Source: Gloeophyllum trabeum ATCC 11539 (Eukaryota > Basidiomycota > Agaricomycetes > Gloeophyllales > Gloeophyllaceae). Taken from it: a DNA stretch of 64,000 nucleotides. Made by a program: the position numbers and the translations under genes. Shown in pieces: positions 44,976 to 55,953 of the stretch (within the stretch, counting starts at the first letter, position 1; the number at the start of each line of letters is the position of its first letter). Where the stretch lies: NCBI RefSeq assembly GCF_000344685.1, contig NW_006920413.1, positions 191,154 through 255,153 on the forward strand. Direction: 5' to 3'. Under the pieces are notes generated by a model. That model was not told the origin of the DNA. It searched no databases and saw nothing but the letters and a program-made list of their open reading frames with translations.

Positions 44976-47056
44976 GGCAGGCGGCGCGCGGAGACCACGG
45001 GCGGGCACGCGGCGGGGAGAGGGCAGACGCGACGGCCACGCGGCGAATTTGACGACGTTTATGAGGGCGGCTGCATGCACTCGCACACACTGTGATGGGC
45101 CGGGCCGCAGAGCAGAGTCACTCGAGAGGAGGTTGTGGACGCAGACTCTATAAATGCAGAAAATAGAGCGCACTCCCCGGCCGCGGCCCTGGGACGGGCG
45201 ACTTCCTTCCGGAGAAATTGGAATGAGTGCGCAGAAAGAAAGAGCGTCGACGAGAACGTGACCAGCAGCCTTACCTAACTGCGCCAGTCCAAGTACTGGG
45301 TCCCCGGCCAGCTGCAGCGTCTTCGGAGCCGGCAGAACGCGTTCCTGGTAGTTATGTCCCCTCCGACACGTGCGCCGCCGGATCCCGTCCGCCTGCTTTT
45401 AATTTACGCCCCAATCCGGCAGCCCTTGGATACTTTTCCCCATCAGATAAACCTTGTTTGACCGATACTCTCACTTTCGACATATACAACGCGATAACAT
45501 AACTACAAACATAACCTTCATATTCCTGTCGCCCTTTCCCCAAGCCTGTGTAGATAGCCGGTTCTCGCAACTCTAGATCCCCTTCTCTGTCTTCCGCGCA
45601 TGCAGGTCGAGTGACCGCACGCTCCAGCCGCGGATCTCACAGCGTGCTACATAGTGTGGCGATAGCTTCCCGCTTTCGTCACCCTCGGGCGACGCTGCGC
45701 TCCATCCCTTATATCGCCTTCTCCCGAAGAAGCGTCCCAGACGCTGCCCATCCATTCTCTCTCCCAGGCAGGCCACTCCTCGCATACTTACTGTGCCTGG
45801 TGTATACCCGATCCAGCCGTGGCGCACCCTCCTCCTCGTACCCGGGAATAATCGCTTGGGGTTCGCCTCACTATCGCCCATCGCCCGGCCCCTTGCCTCA
45901 TCCGGCCTGCATTTGATGGGCGCCGGCGTATGTGTGAGCGATCTGTGATCGCTCTCACCTCCCCTGCGCGCGGGAGAGTCTAAGCCCGCTCATGCCTTTT
46001 CTGCCAGCCCAAATGCACATCACCAACCGCCTGGGAGCTTGGCGCCGGCCGTGCTAGCCTTGTCTATCCACCCACTCGCCTACAGGCCGGTTTGATTGCA
46101 ATCTGTTGCTCTCGTCGCGCCAGGATCCACTGCGGTCGCGAGGTGGCGTACACGCGTTCCTGGCCTTTCTATGCTCGCATTTATCCCGTACAACTCGCGT
46201 CCCGAGGCAACCATCCTCCACGCTCTCACGCGCCTGCCAACCGCCCACGCTCATCTCGCCCCTCCCCTTCCTCTTCCTCGCAGCATACACGTCAACGCTA
46301 ATACTGTACGCATCCGAACCCGAACCCGAAGCCACCGCAATTCACTCGAGCTCATTCGCTTCCCCTGCAGTGGGAAAGGCCCCAGCACAGCACGCCCGGG
46401 CCCATTCCGCGTTCGTGATTAGCTTCAATCAGGCCGCGCGCGGGCGTCCTTGGCGTGCGCATGCGGTGCTGGACCGCGTCCATGGCAAGCAAGGGCCTGT
46501 TCATATCTCATCCTCCTTGCGCTGCTACATCCTGATGACGATGATCTGCCGCGCATGTGCCCCACTCCCTCGTCGCCCCTTCTCCCGCTCCCTTCTGTCA
46601 CTGGTTTATTAACAATACCCAGCTGGTTGCTCGCAGGAAGGGAGAACAAGGAAGGGACCCGTATTGTATTGTATTAGACATATGCAGCCTAGTGACTCTG
46701 CCGTTCTCATGACGCCCTTGGGAAGAAAAGCGCACCACCCGGTCAGTAGACTCTAAACATCAAAATCAGATGATGTCTGCAGAACCCCTCCGTGCACACA
46801 TATCGTTCCCATCCTTCCTCGCAATGCCACCTGAGATCGAAATCATTTTGAGTATTTGTATCGTCACTGACAAGGACAGACCCCGATATGGCGGTACCGC
46901 CGGTACGCCCGGCGACTTGTCTGCAACGCCGGACTGCCCCCGGCCGCGGCTCGGGATCTCCATCCGCCCGCCCGTCCGTCCGTCCGTCCGTCTTTGCACT
47001 GCACGCAAAAGCCTGCAGCCTTGCTTTATGAACTGCCCGCCCGGCGAGCTATTTTG
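44976..47056. other. GC-rich 2-kb region between divergent genes
   Basis: It separates the Zn2Cys6 gene (minus) from the EGO1-like gene (plus). A plus-strand TATAAATG at 45149-45156 suggests a transcript start far upstream of the gene at 47057, so a long leader or a non-coding RNA is possible. Plus-strand frames of 90-168 codons (45611-46612) overlap in all frames and look non-coding. Confidence 0.4.
46965..46993. repeat. (CCGT)n microsatellite
   Basis: About five perfect CCGT units after two CCCG units, 65 bp upstream of the EGO1-like start. It lies in the probable leader. Confidence 0.75.
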
Positions 47057-47937
47057 ATGTCCTCGTTCTTCAGCGCCGTCTTTGCCTGCTGCTTGCGCGC
47101 AAAGAGTCCCGTACGTGCTTTCAGCGCTCGCTGCGGTGTGTGGGCGGGAGAAGGTTGACTGGCTGACGGAATAGGACCGCGAGCCGGACGAGAGGACGCA
47201 CCTCATACCGGCTGCTCAGGATGCCGATGTGTACGTCCCCCTGCTCTGCATACTTACTCCGAAGTAGAGTGTTCACGGGACTGCAGCACACCCCCGCGCC
47301 CCCACGTCGCCGTCGTCGACCCGCAGAAGATGAAAGAGCGGCTCGGGACGATCGTGCGCTCCAAAGAGGGGTACGCTCACCGCCCCTCCCTCCCCTCCCC
47401 CTTCCATCCCACTCACCCCACCCAAAACCCGCAGGAAAATGGTCAACGTGCACGCGCAAGCGCCCTTCAACGTGCACAACCGCGCGCTGCCCACCGCGCA
47501 GTCGTCCACCTCGCGCTCCACCCGGTACCCCTCGCCGCAGCCGTCCGTGCAGACGAGCATGTCCGCGGGGGAGGAGGAAGCAGCGCCCGCGCCGAGTGTG
47601 AGTGTGAATGTGCGGCTCGCGGGGCCGGTGAGTCGCGGACGACCCGGGAGCAGGAGTCGGTTGGGGCGGTTTGGCGAGGAGCGGGGTGGGGGCGGCGGGC
47701 AGGTGGATGAGGACGAGGGCGAGGGGAGGGAGGAGGGGGATGGCGTGCAGGTACGCTTGGGTCCGTTCGTTTCCGGGGTGTATGGGTGGCTGAGTGTGTT
47801 TCCAGGCTCCGACGCCGGAGCCTGAGCAGGAAGCTGGACATGAACAAGAACGCGAGCAGCCCAAGCCCACCCGCTCCATCCGGCGCGACTTCAAGATCAA
47901 GACGACCAGTGCCCTGGCGCGCAGCTGGGGCGACTGA
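47057..47937 (+). CDS. EGO1/LAMTOR1-like lipid-anchored protein (candidate)
   Basis: Five exons (47057-47110, 47175-47230, 47287-47370, 47435-47750, 47806-47937) join in consistent phases to give 213 aa. The N-terminus has a hydrophobic start with adjacent cysteines (AVFACCLRAK) suited to lipid modification, followed by DERTHLIPAA. A conserved-looking helix, KMKERLGTIVRSKEGKMVNV, leads into APFNVHNRALP. The rest is Gly/Ser/Glu-rich, and the C-terminus is basic (TRSIRRDFKIKTTSALARSW). This arrangement recalls vacuolar membrane anchors of the EGO/Ragulator complex (Ego1 or LAMTOR1), which recruit Rag GTPases for TORC1 signalling. The similarity is short, so the assignment is tentative. There is no glycine at position 2, so myristoylation is not expected. 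Confidence 0.55.
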
Positions 47938-49583
47938 TCGCGATAATCCGACTTGCTTGAACCTGCCGCCTTGTTCCCGCCCTGCGGCTCAATGCAGTAC
48001 CGCATCCGAATCTACTCACACTGTAAGCAGTGTCATCTGCCATCTATCCGACTAACGCGGACTCGATATCCACGCTCCCTAACGACTACGCCCCGCACGC
48101 TCCTTGACGTCTCCTCTCCTCCCTTTCTCCCGCGGCCGGTTCTAGTTCTCGGACCCAAGGACTACTCATACCCCTACCTTCACATTTAGCCCAATCATGG
48201 ACCCATTTCTTCCGCCACTACCCTACGGATCGTACTGTATCATAGACAGGAGTTATATATGTCCCGCCTTATTCCACGCACCACCCCTCCTCAGCGATCA
48301 CCTTTACCTTACATCCCCCTTCCCGGAGTTGTCTGACTTACCCACTGCTGTATCACGTAGGCAGGTCTGGAAATTTCTATGGACTACGCCGTTCCTTTGA
48401 GCCAATCGTCCTAATTTTCCTTGCCTCTCGTGCTACGTATCTGATAAGTACCTACGTAGCACACCGGACGACAGGACATATTAAAACCCAGGCAGGTCCG
48501 GCCGGCCTACGAGGCATAAATCCTCTAAAGCCACCTTAAGTCAACTCTATCGACGCTGTCGTAAATTTAAAAGCGGGGCAAGAGATCCCGACGCCGAGTG
48601 GGGGCGGCTGCAGTTACCAGTGGGGTTCACGCTGGAGAATACAGAAGAAGACCGGGGTATAGGGGCCGAGGGCGCGTCAGGAGAGGACGGTACAGACCCC
48701 GGGTGCGCGCAGGGCTGGTTGCGACCAGGAGTTGGTGGTCGGGGCGGGAAACACGGGCGGGGCGCCTCGGACGCCGCACAAAAACCGTCGAATCGCCCTC
48801 TCCCGCTGAGGCCCTCGTTCGAACCATCGCATCCCAGAACACGCCTATTTCGAGCAGCACGCCGGCCATGATGCGCGATCGCCCGCGCGTTTGGCGGTAC
48901 CGCAGCCGCCGCCCGCGTCGCGGGTGCAGTCTGCGCGCTCCTAACCCGAGGACACGTCCTGGACGCAGATCGGGCGCGAGAGGGTGATCCGAGAGAGATA
49001 GCGTTACTCAGAGAATGTTGGACGGCGAGATCTGGCGTGTTGGGTGGGGCGGATCAGGTCGCGCGCTGTCCCGCTGAGGACTTGGGAGATCAGATAGAAT
49101 AGAAGTGTGTTGAGGTTCGGGAGCGGTGCTGGGAAAGGAGGAGTATCTGGAGTTTTCGACGCGGTAGTATTCGGTTGTGAGTGAGCGTCGATGTCGGGGA
49201 GAGTCGGGAGGCCTAATAATACCTGGTGTATATTGGTGGCCACGAAGAGCACTCAAAATATAGAGTAAGTGAAGAGTTTTGTTGACGGAACGCACCCGGA
49301 ACGACATCCTACGTATGCATCTGCACGCAGACAAATTCACTATAAATATCCTGGGAATTGCGCGAGCATACCTGAATTATAGTGCTACCAAAGATTCAGA
49401 AGACGTAGGCCATCTTTGGATAGTCCAGGTTTAGTATCGTACGGCCCCCTTCGAAGCAGCGTGTGTTCTGAGGATGAAGCGTCGGTGCTTCTGGGATTAG
49501 CGTTTCCTTAACCTACTGATCGGAACCCCGCGCGCGCGGTGGAGGCAGCGTTCTATAGGGTCAAGGGGAGCGTTCAAGGGCTA
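47938..49583. other. Intergenic, 1.6 kb, with a GC-rich patch
   Basis: 48598-48990 is GC-rich and open in several frames on both strands. 49008-49250 (minus) has two Pro-rich open frames that could belong to an unassigned gene. Neither could be joined into a supported model. A plus-strand TATAAATA is at 49341-49348. Confidence 0.35.
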
Positions 49584-50353
49584 TCAGTTACGAGAGACAC
49601 TTGGCTCAGAATCTTGGTTCTCGTACGCAGTGACATTCCTTTTGTCAGAGGACGAAGTGATCCAGCGCTTGAGTATTTTTAGGTCGGGAACCGCTGGATG
49701 TTCCAGAGCGATGACGTCCAGGCGTCTCAGTAAATCGTACGAGCTACCGAGCGCGTATGAGCTTGTGGGGTACTCCAACTTGAAACTTGAAGAACGTATA
49801 GCTTGAAAGAGTCATAGAGTTATTCTGTTCGCCGTAAGACGGAATGGTCGGTCTCGACGCTTCAAGTTGAAGCGGAACGCCGCCACTCACTGTGATATTT
49901 CTGCACCTTTGCACCTGAGTCCCTTATGTCAGAACTCCCTACAAGGCAAGAATATCCAAGTGCTTTCCGTATGGAGCGCAGTAGATCAACTAAGAAATCG
50001 CACTGGTGCAAGAACGCGGATTGACTGTCAATGATGAGATGTCCGGATGTCACAATAGTACAGGGTACAATGTATGTGACGGGCTTTGCCGAAGGTATTG
50101 ATTGATGTCTTCGAAATCGCTGCCACACTGACGCTCATGAGCTAGGATGGATGACTCCGTAGGCTCGTTCTCTTATGCTGTGACTTTGAGACAGGCTGGG
50201 CGTATAATCATATGTTTCTCACTTACCTTCTGCCTTCTGCGAACGTCGGACGGACCTAAAACGTAGGATGGTTGCATGCCAGCCCGGAGTTATCTGACTT
50301 CCGTCTGTAGTATGTAAGTTATCCATTGCAAGTTCTCGAATAACCTCAGACAT
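49584..50353 (-). CDS. Orphan protein assembled from four exons
   Basis: Exons 50353-50227, 50171-50062, 50002-49891 and 49801-49584 join through GT..AG introns in phases 1, 0 and 1 and give exactly 188 codons plus stop. It begins MSEVIRELAMDNLHTTDGSQ, continues with CGSDFEDINQYLRQSPSH and CDFLVDLLRSIRKALGYSC, and ends with LLRRLDVIALEHPAVPDLKI followed by a polar tail. It looks like a small mixed alpha/beta protein without signal peptide. I recognise no family. The phase agreement across three introns is the main support; the acceptor at 50172 is weak. Confidence 0.45.
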
Positions 50354-51574
50354 TTCAGAACGTGCCTTCAATTATTTTCCATAATAATTTACCTCGTCAG
50401 ACACCATCGATAAGAACATTAGCATCTTTCTGGACGGTTCAAGTCTGCTGCCTTCTACAAAGTCACGCGACAGAGTAAATCATTCGAGGTAGGTGAGCGA
50501 CGGGATGTAGGCTCCTGTGGGCGCCACATACCGCCATCCGTCTCTGACTAGCTGGTTCTGGAGGACCTTCGTCCAACTTCGGAACTACTACCACCGACCG
50601 CCCAAAATAAACCACTGCGCAATATTGCAAGGGCAAGAAGACTACTGCACAAGTCCGTCCAGGTGTCTGGTATACTGTACCGCCGGAGCCGTCTCTTCTT
50701 TTTTCTGTCCTATTCCTGAGGCCGTATTCCCTTCTTCGCCCGGAACGACCGATCGACTTCCAAATCAACTTGATGGTGCTCAAATGGCTTGAAGATAATG
50801 TAACGCCGCTGAATGGCCGTTATCGCACCTGGCCATGCACGTATCGCTAGCCAATCTCGCGACTCAATCAAGTCTGCTATGGACTTAACGGAAGGTTTAC
50901 GCAGGAACACGAAACGATCACCAGATCGCTCGCCTTCCCCTGGTAATTAATGCGCGGACGGCAGAAGCGGGATGTGTTCCTTGACAAACAGGTTCTGGCG
51001 CGATTGTTGATAGCTTTCCCTGACTTTGGGCCGATCGTTGAACAAGTCTGCAAGATAATATAATATATACGCAGGAACTAATGTAATGGTGCTGGGCAGG
51101 CACAGCCTCCCATCCGTCCCGGTACGTGGCTCGGGCTGATGTGCTTCTACACGAAGGTGAGGTGTCCACCCCTCCATATGATCGCAAGCGCTTCGAAGGA
51201 TCTTCATCTACTATTGTGGTGCGTGCTAAATATGCCGCACGCCAGTGGCTGGCCGAGGGACAGGATAGCGAAGTCAATCATTTCACGTCAGATGTAACCT
51301 CGTCGGTTCTAAGGGCTCCGCGGCGGCATCCTTCAACTATCTCAACTACCTGACACGGACATATTGGGTGGAATAGGCAGCGCCTCGTTCTTGCATTGAC
51401 GGCGTTGCATTATATTGTGAGCGACGGCAGACGGCGTCCGTACTATAAGAGGCACGCATATATTCATTCATCCCCATAAACCCTCCGCTGGCGAGACGTT
51501 CTCCAGGAATCCGATTATTCCTTGTGACAGCATAGCCTGTGGTCCAATCTCTCTGCCATCTCTGAGTACGCGAT
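50354..51574. other. Unassigned region with partial coding signal
   Basis: On the minus strand, an ATG frame at 51207-50947 (ending RESYQQSRQNLFVKEHIPLL and a stop) and a frame at 50910-50710 (VKSIADLIESRDWLAIRAWP) read like protein but could not be joined with acceptable introns. They may be exons of an unresolved gene. The right end holds the promoter of the small plus-strand frame. Confidence 0.35.
51444..51450 (+). promoter_or_regulatory. TATA-like element
   Basis: TATAAGA lies 125 bp before the ATG at 51575, which appears to be the first ATG downstream. Confidence 0.35.
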
Positions 51575-51961
51575 ATGCAAACACCCCAAGATTATTTTCG
51601 GGCTGACACAAGGAGCTACGCAACGAGACCTGAACCATGCTGGTATAATCCTCCCATAAACTTGGCCAGCAGCGGGATGAGCAGCAACTCACCAGTGTCG
51701 CGCAGTAGTGTACACTATGACGTGTATCACATGCTCCTTCTTGCCAGAGAAACTCAAAGCGAACTCTATACGCTCGGACGTGCCAGCGGCGCTTCTCCTC
51801 CGTCCTCACCAAACGGCGGAGCCGCCATTGGCCGTGCGGCAGCTGTAGAACGCATCGAGACGGGAGGAACGACGATCGTGCAGAATCGATCTCGCTCGGA
51901 CGAGCTGGATGCATCAGTGGCGTTCTATCAACTTGGTCTTCCTCGACCAGGCAGCCAATGA
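51575..51961 (+). CDS. Small hypothetical protein
   Basis: A 128-aa frame beginning MQTPQDYFRADTRSYATRPE. The middle (SVHYDVYHMLLLARETQSEL) could be a helix; the rest is Ser/Gly/Arg-rich and probably disordered. It follows a TATA-like element at the expected distance, and its ATG appears to be the first. The opposite strand is also open over 149 codons, so the coding strand is not certain. No family was recognised. Confidence 0.42.
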   Translation: MQTPQDYFRADTRSYATRPEPCWYNPPINLASSGMSSNSPVSRSSVHYDVYHMLLLARETQSELYTLGRASGASPPSSPNGGAAIGRAAAVERIETGGTTIVQNRSRSDELDASVAFYQLGLPRPGSQ

Positions 51962-52376
51962 GCGGTGAATAATTTCTATACAGCTAATACCCCCGTGGCG
52001 GTCCTGCGTAGCCATATGTGTGGTCCGGAAGGTTGCACGATGCTGCCACCTCCAGACCTGGCGAGATGAGAAGCAATTTGTAGAGCACGGGTACCGCTCA
52101 CGGTCAACTATCTGCCCAGGGCCAAGCGCAAGAACAAAGGGTGGGCCGAAGGCCAACAATCACGAGGACGGACGGATTTAAATTCAACGCCGGATTGCAT
52201 GTCTGCAAGGGCTTGGTGCTTGTCCAAGCCTGCGTGATAGTTTAGTACGTCTCTGGGACCATGCCTATGATACAGCGAGAATACTATGTGATATGCGATG
52301 CAATGCTTATGCAAGGTAGACGCCGAACTTGTGAGAGCAAGATGACAGACAATCCGATTCAAGTAACCATCCGCAA
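51962..52376. other. Intergenic, 3' flanks
   Basis: Lies between the small plus-strand frame and the 3' end of SEC2. Nothing else is seen. Confidence 0.5.
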
Positions 52377-53961
52377 TCAATGATCCTCAATACCCAGCCC
52401 CAACCCACTGATACCAACTGTGCGCTTCTCCCCCAATGAATGCACAGACACGGGAGACGCACTGCGCACGTCCGCCCAGGGACTGTCCGCGCCCGAGCCT
52501 GGTAGGTCCGGGTACATCGAGAACGAGGGATACGAGGCGTACGAGGGTGCACTGGACTCCGAAGTTTCTGGCGGGGATACATCGGAGCTCGCGTCTTCGT
52601 ATTCAGAATTGCTCGATGACGAGGGTGCATGCTCCGGCATAGACGGCTTCTCTTCCTGCGGGCGTTCCCCTCCATTTCCGAGGAACACCGCTGAATCGAC
52701 TGACTTCCTTGCCGAAGACGCGCTAGACCGCCGCGACTTGACGGCCACCGCCGATGCAGACCGCCTGTGGCCCCCCGCATCGCTCGCGGGTGTCTGCGGC
52801 CGCGAGGCGCTCCGGAGCTCGCCATTTTCTCGTTCGAGCAAGCGCAGAGCTTCCTTGAGCGCGGTCTTCTCCGCGAGGGTCTGCTTGAGCTCTTCTTCGG
52901 TCTCGGCGCGTTTGATGCGCTCGGACGCTACCATCTTGTTTGCCTGGAGGAAGGACGGGTTAGGAGTAGTTGATACCAATGAATGTGGACCTACTTCTTC
53001 GAATAAGGCTTGACTGAGCGACTCCAACTCGCCCTCCAACCGCTCCTTCTCTTCCGAAACGCTATTACGCTTCGTCCGCTCCTGATCGAGCTCCTTCTTG
53101 ACCTCATCGAGCTGCTTAGATACAATCTCCAGCTTGTGCTTCATCTCTGCAAACTCCTTTGCGGAGGGTGCCGGGATGAGCGAGGGTAATGACGCGGAAG
53201 CGAGATGGGAGGGCTGAGGTGATGGATTGGGGGCAGGGGAGAGGGGGGAGGATGGCATCACGCTCGACTGCGAGCGCGTGAGCGTCTTCGTTCCAGGCGA
53301 CAGCGCCCGCTGCTGCGTCGCGTTACCTGACCCGCTGCCAAAGCGGAACTTGAAGAATCGGCTGTCGGACGTGCCGTTCGCGCTCGGCGGCGGCATCACG
53401 GGCGAGGTCGGGCTGCTCTCTGCCTGTGGGTGCGGGCTGTCCAGGTGCATCTCGTCGCCGCTCGTGCGCGACTCCTCTGAGATCCGCCGCCGGTTCTCCT
53501 CCTCGCGCGCGCTCCACCGCTTCCACCCGACGTCCTGCCCGCGGCCTGGGTTCCGCTTCAGCGCGTCCTCAAGCATCTCATTGTTCGAGAGCGCCAGCTG
53601 GAGGTTAGACTTGGCTAGCGTAAGCTCTGTCTGGAGATCCGTTTGTGTCTGGTAGGCTTCTTTTAGCAGCGAAGTCTGGGAAGATTCCGCAGGTTTCGGA
53701 TGACCAGTGAAGGGTATCAGAAACGTAGAGATAGAACATCGTAGACGTACATACCAGCTCCTCGATACGGCTCATGGTCTTCTGCAGGGCGTACTTCAAG
53801 TCCTCCTCCTGCCCGTGCGAGTGGACTCTGCGGGCATCCCGCAAGTCGTCATCGATGGCATTGAACAGGGAGCTCTTGCTGGCCAGCAGCGAGTCCGTTC
53901 TTTTCGGAAGAGCGCGCGCCATCGTCGTCGCTGGCAATGGCGGCGGTGCAAAGTGCAGCAT
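52377..53961 (-). CDS. SEC2: Rab guanine nucleotide exchange factor Sec2
   Basis: Sec2 activates the exocytic Rab Sec4 on secretory vesicles through a long coiled coil. Exons 53961-53755, 53675-52995 and 52943-52377 give 484 aa. An N-terminal helical part (residues 20-100) is followed by a Ser/Pro-rich linker. The diagnostic Sec2p domain lies at about residues 225-320, with EKERLEGELESLSQALFEE joined to ANKMVASERIKRAETEEEL. The C-terminal 150 residues are Ser-rich with a HRRSASAVAVKSRRSSASS stretch that could be phosphorylated. The 51-nt intron between the second and third exons has no stop and is a multiple of three, so a naive open frame would insert 17 foreign residues inside the GEF coiled coil. 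An internal ATG at 53922 (MARALPKR) is an alternative start. Confidence 0.88.
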
Positions 53962-54796
53962 GCCTTTCAGCTCACGCCAATATTATCCCACTGGCAGAAG
54001 AGAGACGCTGTTAATTAAGCTGCTACGTAGCCACAACTCGCGATGTCGAGTAAAGTCGGAGCGAAGCGTACCCGTCGAAGCATCCTAAATTGCGATAAGT
54101 AATAGCTACTGGGAAGTGCGGACTTCACGTCGGCATCTCTGCCCCTGCTCTGGCTGCTTGCAACCAGGTCTAGCTGGTCATCGAGGTCGATGTTACGCTG
54201 CTGCTCTTACATTTGTCTTGGCCTAAAGCGCTGCAGTGTATCATAGTGGTGGCTGCGTTCGGCCGATGCCGGTAGGATGGGAAAATGCATTTGGAGGTCC
54301 CAGAAACCCCTGCAGAGCAGGGGCATAGTCTCCCTTGCAGCTGCAATTGCCCGTGGCTCTGCCTCTGATCCAATCAACATCCAATGATCCATGCGGTGGC
54401 ATTCGACTTTGGATAGCGATGATGCTCTTCTCATACCACCTGCGAAGGTCCAAGTCAACTTAACGGTTTGCGAGGTTCTGGCGACATACAAAGAAAACTT
54501 CGCACTGTTACACAGCAACAACGCAGATGTGCACAATGTGAGGTGTAAGGCACATTGAGCTGCCGTGCACCCAGCGCTGTGGATATTTGAGTTGTTGCTG
54601 TGTCAACGCTGCGTTGTCCGGCAAGCGTGCCGTAATTGTCTATGCTGCCGTGCACCCTGTCCATCAAACATTGCCTATGTCTAGTTTGACGCTCCGAGAT
54701 CACCTTTTTGTGTACTGACATTGCTACAGGTCCCCGCCCGCAGTTTTATACGTGGCCCCTCCGACACATTTCTCGACGCCTGATGTCCCCGGACCA
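53962..54796. other. Intergenic between divergent SEC2 and the NTase-like gene
   Basis: The promoters of both neighbours should lie here. Only short overlapping frames are present. Confidence 0.45.
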
Positions 54797-55543
54797 ATGT
54801 CCCAGCCCGAGCTCGTTCTGACCGCAGATATCCTTTGGGTCGTCCTTAATGATCTCTCTGAGCGAATTCTACGGGTGTTTGGGTGCCCGATCAAGCTCGT
54901 CGTCCATGGAGGCATTGTAATGGTCTTGCACCCGAAGCTGAAGTGTCGAGCGTTCACTCGAGATGTAGACTACATCTACAGGGCTTTCGAAACTAAGATG
55001 GTTTCTCGCGGCATATATGACGCCGGTACAAAGCTTGAGGAATGTATAGATTCGACCGGGAGGAAATATGGCTTGGGTACGCGCTGGATGAATGCAGACC
55101 CGGATATCGCGCTCCCTATGGCTCAGACGTAAGTCGAGTCGTCTATAGCACGTGAGTCATCACGCTAAAGATATAGTTCTGGTCAACCCAGTCGCTCAGG
55201 CGAAGTCTACGATCCGCTCTACACCTCGGCGATGTCTGCGTCAAACCTCTCACGCAATATCATATTCTCTTCTCCAGGACTGACTCTGATCGCAGTCTCG
55301 TGGCCATGGGCCGTTGCTTTGAAGCTTGTGCGATACCAGAAGGACGACCCGAATGACATCGCGGCCATTCTCCGCTTGGGACGGCGGGAGAATGGAACGC
55401 TTTGGACGCGAGCGACGCTAGAGGCGTGGCTCCACCTAAAGTGCTGGCCAATGAGCTACCACGCATATCTGCCATGGCAGGTGGATCTGGCACGAGACCG
55501 CATGAGACACGCTATCCAGCTTGCGCGTGCTTACGGATGGTAA
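54797..55543 (+). CDS. Nucleotidyltransferase-fold candidate protein
   Basis: Two exons (54797-55128, 55177-55543) give 232 aa. Residues 33-60 read KLVVHGGIVMVLHPKLK and then TRDVDYI: a glycine pair after a strand followed by an Asp-x-Asp on the next strand. This is the core pattern of minimal nucleotidyltransferases (GG, then DxD), although the spacing of 16 is slightly longer than usual. The C-terminal half is helical (AILRLGRRENGTLWTRATLE, then DLARDRMRHAIQLARAYGW). No signal peptide. In related folds the activity is nucleotidyl transfer; substrate and role here are unknown. The ATG was preferred over an in-frame GTG upstream. Confidence 0.6.
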
Positions 55544-55953
55544 CGAAGTAATGATTGCTTGGACGACTTCAGGGTGTGGGTGTGCCATCATGTTTCGAGA
55601 CTTGAGCCAGTAACTGATACGATTAGACACATACAGATCGGACTACTGCGAATGGACTCTTATTTGTAGCTACTTCACTTAGCTACAGCTCAGATGCGCG
55701 GACTGCTGTCGTTGTCCTTGAAGCGTCCACCGAATCAATTGTTGCTTGCGCTTTGACCAAGAGCCACTCTTACCGTCCAAGAGCCACTACGCTTCCATGT
55801 AACCTGCTAATCCGAGTAAGTGGCGTTCGTATACTCTGCATCAGGAGGCTCTCGCGCTTTGACTATCAATTTGGTTAAGTACGGGTTCCGTTACGACAAT
55901 GGCATCCACACTTCAGCTCCTCATCAAGCAAATCCGACATCAAGATGGCACAC
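55544..55953. other. Intergenic, no gene seen
   Basis: 410 bp holding the 3' flank of the NTase-like gene and the promoter of the zinc-finger gene. The phrase CCAAGAGCCACT is repeated at 55758 and 55778. Confidence 0.5.

Noticed and set aside
44054..44998. 314-codon Pro/Arg-rich minus-strand frame
   Set aside because: Alternative-frame shadow of the Zn2Cys6 gene; it lacks the zinc cluster that the accepted frame contains.
45611..46612. Plus-strand frames of 68 to 168 codons
   Set aside because: Mutually overlapping in several frames with skewed composition, as expected from GC-rich non-coding DNA.
48820..48850. GTTCGAACC resembling a tRNA T-loop
   Set aside because: No T-stem, anticodon arm or acceptor stem around it; no tRNA was found in the window.
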